Below, piece by piece: positions 23,003 to 29,170 of a stretch of 29,170 bases of DNA. A program made the translations under genes and the position numbers. Origin of the DNA: Chloroflexota bacterium (GTDB lineage: Bacteria; Chloroflexota; Dehalococcoidia; Dehalococcoidales; RBG-16-60-22); assembly GCA_016190585.1 (NCBI GenBank), contig JACPQH010000112.1:1-29170 (forward strand), given 5' to 3'. The notes under the pieces were generated by a model. That model was not told the origin of the DNA. It was given only the letters and a program-made list of their open reading frames with translations, and did no database searches. Each line of letters starts with the position of its first letter. Positions within the stretch are counted from its first letter, which is position 1.

Positions 23003-25045
23003 GTGGACCTAGCCTACATGGGACTCATCGTCGCTGTCATCGGGATAGTCTTCATCTTCTTCCTTATCGCTTATGTACTCAAGTTCGATCCGGGTCCGAA
23101 AGCCGTCCGTGACATCTCCGACGGCATCAAGGAAGGCGCCCTGGCCTTCCTGCACCGGGAATACTCGGTAGAGGCCATCGTGGTCGTCGTGGTCGCCATC
23201 GTCCTGGCTGTGGTGCCCGGCCTGGGCGTCGTGTCGGCCATCATCTTCCTCTTCGGCGCGGTCTGCTCGCTGGCCGCGGGCTATGCCGGGATGAACATGG
23301 CCATCCGGGCCAACGGCCGCACCGCCATCGCCGCCGCCAAGTCACTCAACCAGGGGCTGAAGGTGTCGTTCCGGGCTGGGGCGGTGATGGGCATGACGGT
23401 GGTCTGTATCGGCCTGCTGGGCGTCACCATCATCTTCCTCATCTTCCGGAACAGCCCGGCGCTGACCAGCGTAATACCCGCCTTCGCCATGGGCGCCTCG
23501 CTGGTGGCGCTGTTCGCCAGGGCCGGCGGCGGCATCTATACCAAGGGCGCCGATGTCGGTTCCGACCTGGTGGGCAAAGTGGAGAAAGGCATCCCGGAGG
23601 ATGACCCGCGGAACGCCGCGGTGGTGGCCGACTTCGTCGGCGACAACGTCGGGGATGTCGCCGGGATGGGCGCCGACCTGTATGAATCATACGTCGAGGC
23701 GATCATCGCCTCCATGGTGCTCGCGGTCATCGCCCTTAACCCGACGGTGCTGGCCACCGCCCTGGTACCCAACCAGATGGTCGCCTGGCTGCTGCCCCTG
23801 CTCATGGCCTCCGGCGGCGTTGTCGCCTCGATCATCGGCATCCTGCTCGTCAAAGTCGGCGACCGGCCCGAAGCGGCGGCGCTTCTCGGCGCCCTGCGGC
23901 GCGGCACCCTGTCGGCTTCGGTGCTGTCGGCCGTCTTCGGCTTCCTGATTGTCTACTTCCTCAACGCCTCGATGGGAATCTTCTGGGCGATCCTGGCCGG
24001 CCTCGTCGCCGGCGTCCTCATCGGCGAGGCGACCAACTACTTTACCTCTTACGCCTATAAACCGACCCAGGCGATATCCAGGGCCTCCACCACCGGCGCG
24101 GCGACCAATATCATCGCCGGGTTCGCCAACGGCATGTTGAGCGCGGCGCCGCCCATCATTTTCGTGGCCATCGCGGTGGTCGTGGCTTACCGCTTCGCCG
24201 ATATCTACGGCGTGGCTATCGCCGGTGTCGGCATGCTTTCCACCCTGGGCGTTACCCTGGCGACCGACGCCTACGGTCCGGTCGCCGATAACTCGGGCGG
24301 CATCGCGCAGATGGCGAAATTGCCCCCCGAGGTCAGGGAGCGCACCGACGCCCTGGACGCCCTGGGCAACACCACCGCCGCTACCGGGAAGGGCTTCGCC
24401 ATCGGCTCGGCGGCCCTGACGGCCCTCGCCCTGATGCTTTCCTACATCCAGGCTTCCGGCATCGATGCTACCCGTATCAACCTGCTTGACGCCCGCGTGG
24501 TCGCCGGCCTCTTTCTCGGCGCGATGATGCCCGCGGTGTTCTGCGCCCTGACGCTGGGCGCCGTCGGCCGGGCGGGCGCGCTCATCGTCATCGAGGTGCG
24601 CCGCCAGTTCGCCGAGATCAAGGGCCTGTGGGAAGGCACCGCCAAGGCCGATTACAGCCGGTGCGTGGATATCTCCACCAAGGCGGCGCTGAAAGAGATG
24701 ATACTGCCCGGCGTGCTCACCATTATCGCCCCGGTTATCGTCGGCGTCCTCCTCGGCCCGTACGCGCTGGGGGCGTTCCTGATGGGCGCCACCGTCGCCG
24801 GCTTCCTCCTGGCGATCGTCCTGGCTAACTCCGGCGGCTCCTGGGACAACGCCAAGAAGTTCATCGAATCCGGCAACTTCGGCGGTAAGGGCTCGGACGC
24901 GCACAAAGCCGGCGTTATCGGCGATACCGTCGGCGACCCGTTCAAGGACACCTCCGGGCCGGCCATCAATATAATGATTAAGCTTATGGCCATAATTTCG
25001 GTAGTATTCGCGCCTGTTCTCGCCAACCTGCCCGGTATTATCTAG
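23003..25045 (+). CDS. hppA: Membrane-bound ion-pumping pyrophosphatase, K+-dependent signature
   Basis: The enzyme splits PPi in the cytoplasm and pumps H+ or Na+ outward. The 680-residue protein has about 16 spans and the catalytic loops GGGIYTKGADVGSDLVGKVE, IPEDDPRNAAVVADFVGDNV, DAYGPVADNSGGIAQMA, then SDAHKAGVIGDTVGDPFKDT near the C-terminus. In the segment GNTTAATGKG (about 24365-24395) the Ala after NTT and the Gly before KG are the residues of K+-dependent enzymes. The pumping specificity (H+ or Na+) cannot be settled by eye; the helix-6 segment reads YESYVEA. The start is GTG 23003 with GGGAGG 5 nt upstream; GTG 22997 lies inside that site. A second pyrophosphatase follows 90 bases later with no terminator between. 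Confidence 0.95.
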   Translation: MDLAYMGLIVAVIGIVFIFFLIAYVLKFDPGPKAVRDISDGIKEGALAFLHREYSVEAIVVVVVAIVLAVVPGLGVVSAIIFLFGAVCSLAAGYAGMNMAIRANGRTAIAAAKSLNQGLKVSFRAGAVMGMTVVCIGLLGVTIIFLIFRNSPALTSVIPAFAMGASLVALFARAGGGIYTKGADVGSDLVGKVEKGIPEDDPRNAAVVADFVGDNVGDVAGMGADLYESYVEAIIASMVLAVIALNPTVLATALVPNQMVAWLLPLLMASGGVVASIIGILLVKVGDRPEAAALLGALRRGTLSASVLSAVFGFLIVYFLNASMGIFWAILAGLVAGVLIGEATNYFTSYAYKPTQAISRASTTGAATNIIAGFANGMLSAAPPIIFVAIAVVVAYRFADIYGVAIAGVGMLSTLGVTLATDAYGPVADNSGGIAQMAKLPPEVRERTDALDALGNTTAATGKGFAIGSAALTALALMLSYIQASGIDATRINLLDARVVAGLFLGAMMPAVFCALTLGAVGRAGALIVIEVRRQFAEIKGLWEGTAKADYSRCVDISTKAALKEMILPGVLTIIAPVIVGVLLGPYALGAFLMGATVAGFLLAIVLANSGGSWDNAKKFIESGNFGGKGSDAHKAGVIGDTVGDPFKDTSGPAINIMIKLMAIISVVFAPVLANLPGII

Positions 25046-25062
25046 GAGCAGAAGGAGTTCAC

Positions 25063-25110
25063 ATGACGCATCACTATTGAGGAGGGATCAATTGTGATTT
25101 TCTGATGTAA
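25063..25110 (+). other. Cluster of minimal reading frames between the two pyrophosphatase genes
   Basis: AAGGAG (25052-25057) lies 5 nt before an ATG whose frame is only MTHHY and stop (25063-25080). GGAGG (25081-25085) lies 8 nt before a GTG with frame M-I-F and stop (25094-25105). The stop overlaps a start-stop ATG-TAA (25105-25110). Two good ribosome sites leading into such short frames could tune reinitiation on hppA2, or be relics of a lost gene. Confidence 0.35.
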
Positions 25111-25135
25111 CTAGTTAAAGAGGTAAAAGGCAAAA

Positions 25136-27403
<2,268 letters not shown>

Positions 27404-27425
27404 ACACCAGGCATCATCTGTCAGT

Positions 27426-27461
27426 AATAGCGCCGGGAAACACGCCCGGCGCTATTTTTTT
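27426..27461 (+). terminator. Rho-independent terminator after the pyrophosphatase pair
   Basis: AATAGCGCCGGG (27426-27437) and CCCGGCGCTATT (27445-27456) form a perfect 12-bp stem with a 7-nt loop, followed by a run of T to 27461. Confidence 0.95.
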
Positions 27462-27576
27462 ACGAGTCTTCGCGGGAGCCGCCCTGGAATTTCGGGATGT
27501 TAACCCGGTTTAGGTAATTACTATTTTTTCACGTCAATGATACTTATTTCCTACTTCCGTCAGGCTTGAGGGGGTT

Positions 27577-27650
27577 TTGACAGGACGAGACTGATAACTT
27601 ATCCTGAAGCCAATAAGCAAACCTGCGTTTAACAAGCAGGCTGCTTCAGG
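27577..27650 (+). promoter_or_regulatory. Promoter with nested inverted repeats ahead of the histidine kinase
   Basis: TTGACA (27577-27582) and TATCCT (27600-27605) are 17 nt apart. CCTGAAGC (27603-27610), which overlaps the -10, is the exact complement of GCTTCAGG (27643-27650). Inside it CCTGC (27622-27626) pairs with GCAGG (27636-27640). The nest could be an operator or a structured leader. Nothing else stands out in 27462-27700. Confidence 0.5.
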
Positions 27651-27700
27651 CCTGGTTCACTCAATCATCACCGGTCAAAATACGTTATAAGGTAGGGAGA

Positions 27701-28492
27701 GTGGAAAGAGACAGCTTGGACTTCTGGTTGACCCCGGAAACCGGCCTCCCCCGGGACGAAGCGTCAGCCGGGGAATGGGATAGCCTGGTGTATAAAACAA
27801 GAGCGCGTGTATCTGAACCGGATGAGACCGTGGATGAGCTCCGCGGGCTGGGTTGCCGACTGATAGTGGCGGAGCAGCGGCACCGCCGCCGGATCGCCAA
27901 AAGAATCGACGACAGCATCAGCCAGCGGCTGACCTCCTGCGAGATAGGTCTCGGCTTGCTTATCAAGTCGGCGGATGAGGCGGCGCGGGAGCAGCTTGTG
28001 CAGATGAGGCGGGCGGTCCAGTTGGTCTTGCAGGATGCCCGGAATCTCAACTCCGCCCTGAGCCAGTCGGTCCTTTACGAGCTGGGGCTGGAAGCCGCCA
28101 TCAGCGATTACCTGGGCCAGGTCCAAAAGGAAAACGCCGTGCGGTGCTTTTTCGTTGATGACCGGCAGCCCAAGCCGCTGGACGAGAATGTCAGGGACTT
28201 TCTTTACACCGCGGTCGAGGACCTGGTGCAGCATGCCGTCCGGAGCTGCGGCACCGAGACGTTAAACATCCGGGTTACCCGCCAGGGCGGCGAGATCGAG
28301 ATTAGCATCGAAGATGACGGGTGCGGGCTTAACGAGGACGACATGGCGGTCACCCTCGGGCCGGCGGGCATACGGGAATGCCTGGCGTATTTCGGGGGGC
28401 GGCTGGTCACCGAGTCCGACGGCGGCCTGGGCAGCCGGGTAACCCTGACGGCGCCGCTGCGGGATAGCGACCAGGTCCTGAACTGGGGCTAG
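27701..28492 (+). CDS. DegS/NarX-type sensor histidine kinase, degenerate (phospho-acceptor His replaced)
   Basis: The 263-residue cytoplasmic protein has the order of a HisKA_3/HATPase_c kinase without sensor or membrane part. The dimer helix reads RRRIAKRIDDSISQRL; the family reads RIARELHD, so the phospho-acceptor His is Asp70 here. The second helix (LSQSVLYELGLEAAISDYL) is well kept. In the ATPase part the N box AVEDLVQHAV has His178 where Asn is expected, while the D box EDDGCGLNEDD (Asp205-Asp206) and the GPAGIREC...GGRLVTESDGGLGS glycine loops remain. It is therefore likely a pseudokinase or partner subunit. Start is GTG 27701, with AAGG about 8 nt upstream. No response regulator is adjacent. 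A loss of function by decay is possible but the rest of the fold is well preserved. Confidence 0.85.
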   Translation: MERDSLDFWLTPETGLPRDEASAGEWDSLVYKTRARVSEPDETVDELRGLGCRLIVAEQRHRRRIAKRIDDSISQRLTSCEIGLGLLIKSADEAAREQLVQMRRAVQLVLQDARNLNSALSQSVLYELGLEAAISDYLGQVQKENAVRCFFVDDRQPKPLDENVRDFLYTAVEDLVQHAVRSCGTETLNIRVTRQGGEIEISIEDDGCGLNEDDMAVTLGPAGIRECLAYFGGRLVTESDGGLGSRVTLTAPLRDSDQVLNWG

Positions 28493-28499
28493 GGCCGCT

Positions 28500-29170
28500 T
28501 CAGGCTCGCACCGGCTGCTCCCGCCCGGCCAGCAGCCTGGTGAGCTCCGAGGTTTTCGAGAGGGTCTCCAGCCGGCGGGTCGCCGCGATCACCGCTTCCT
28601 TGCCATCCGCACTGAGCGTCTCCCCGGCGAAGCTGCGGAATTTGGCGGCGCCTTCCTCTTCCGTCAACGGGTTCCGGATGTCGCCCTTGGGATAGTCTAC
28701 CTCATGCCGGTACACCCGCCCGTTCTTGAGCTCGATGGTGACCGCGTTCGGGTATTTAAAGGCGTCAGCCAGGCTCATGCCCCTGGTATCCGGCGGGAAG
28801 ACCGTTTCCACCTTTTCCAGCAGGACGCGGGCCTCGGGCCGGGCGACCTTCTCATCGGTGAACTGCTCCAGTCCCACCTGTCGGTCGAGCAGGGCGGCGG
28901 CGATGCAGTACTCCAGGCTAATCATGCCGTCGAAGCCGGTGCCGGGGCGGTGGCTCTTGAGGGTGCCGCCCATGGCGCCGGGCAAGGCGCAGGTCACCCT
29001 GGCGACTTCGTCCGGCTTGATGTCATGCGTGTTTACCAGGTAGAGGGCGGCGTCAACGCACCACTGCGACAGGTAGCAGGAGGCGTGCAGTTTCAGTGAC
29101 AGGCCACCGGGCGCGGTGATGTCCCAGCTCCGTCCGAGGGTCTGGACCGTCTTGTCCAGCCCCGCCTCCG
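28500..29170 (-). CDS. MmgE/PrpD family protein, C-terminal part (5' end outside window)
   Basis: The frame stays open from 29170 to its stop at 28500, 222 complete codons, and continues beyond the window. Visible parts are LKLHASCYLSQWCVDAALYL, then NTHDIKPDEVARVTC, the GFDGMISLEYCIAAALLDRQ segment (family: F-S-x-x-Y-x-x-A-x-A-L) and EVDYPKGDIRNPLTEEEGAAKF near the end. These match the C-terminal domain of MmgE/PrpD proteins, which include 2-methylcitrate dehydratase and related acid dehydratases. The substrate cannot be read. A GTG at 28997 is an internal codon, not the start. The stop lies 7 bases from the end of the convergent kinase gene. Confidence 0.88.
   Translation of the reverse strand, partial: EAGLDKTVQTLGRSWDITAPGGLSLKLHASCYLSQWCVDAALYLVNTHDIKPDEVARVTCALPGAMGGTLKSHRPGTGFDGMISLEYCIAAALLDRQVGLEQFTDEKVARPEARVLLEKVETVFPPDTRGMSLADAFKYPNAVTIELKNGRVYRHEVDYPKGDIRNPLTEEEGAAKFRSFAGETLSADGKEAVIAATRRLETLSKTSELTRLLAGREQPVRA

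Noticed and set aside
23687..24904. Long minus-strand frame of 405 codons opposite hppA1, and a 645-codon one opposite hppA2 (25418-27355)
   Set aside because: Both are rich in Asp, Gly, His and Gln and show no family motif. They mirror GC-rich codons of well-identified pyrophosphatase genes on the other strand.

Overview
The window is GC-rich bacterial chromosome carrying about 28 real genes. No rRNA, tRNA, CRISPR array, transposase or phage gene was seen. The mix of genes suggests an anaerobic or facultative, probably uncultured Chloroflexota (Dehalococcoidia-like) bacterium. This is inferred from family content, not from a marker gene: lipoproteins with Pro/Thr linkers, a c-type haem protein of the ethylbenzene-dehydrogenase haem-domain type, a variant cytochrome c maturation system, two membrane pyrophosphatases, a pyrophosphate-type phosphofructokinase, and CoA-transferase/MaoC/TRAP genes.

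Layout. 1-1.45 kb: the end of a Phd/YefM-type antitoxin, a possible toxin remnant, a DUF4256 protein and an XRE/two-CW regulator. 1.57-3.07 kb (+): a large haem c lipoprotein closed by a strong terminator. 6.92-3.29 kb (-): MaoC hydratase, CaiB-type CoA transferase, an unknown lipoprotein gene cut by an in-frame amber codon, and a DctP-type TRAP substrate-binding protein, read as an organic-acid uptake and CoA-activation group. 8.18-7.06 kb (-) and 8.39-8.57 kb (+): divergently transcribed unknown envelope proteins rich in His/Cys. 13.66-8.62 kb (-): one tightly packed operon, ccmE-ccmF-ccmH-CcmI-like zinc ribbon-two unknown exported proteins. 17.67-13.98 kb (-): dxr-rseP-ispG-DUF5661, for isoprenoid precursor synthesis and site-2 proteolysis. 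19.51-18.00 kb (-): a Crp/Fnr regulator, a two-cluster ferredoxin and two small zinc-ribbon proteins. 22.23-19.87 kb (-): PPi-type phosphofructokinase and a class II aldolase. 23.00-27.40 kb (+): two tandem membrane pyrophosphatases. 27.70-28.49 kb (+): a degenerate DegS/NarX-type histidine kinase. 28.50 kb to the end (-): the C-terminal part of an MmgE/PrpD protein.

The most striking non-coding signal is an operator found three times. Each copy has four CTAAG/CTAAT-like pentamers at exactly 11-bp period, ending exactly 10 nt before a -10 hexamer. One copy drives the ccm operon (13764-13817, -). The other two sit back to back in the divergent region at 8.2-8.4 kb. The layout is that of OmpR/PhoB-family activators bound in place of a -35 box. 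It ties cytochrome c maturation to the unknown His/Cys-rich envelope proteins as one regulon. The regulator is not in the window.

A second theme is pyrophosphate. The phosphofructokinase carries the PPi-type residues, and the two pyrophosphatases carry opposite K+-dependence signatures, so glycolytic PPi use and PPi-driven ion pumping sit within 6 kb of each other.
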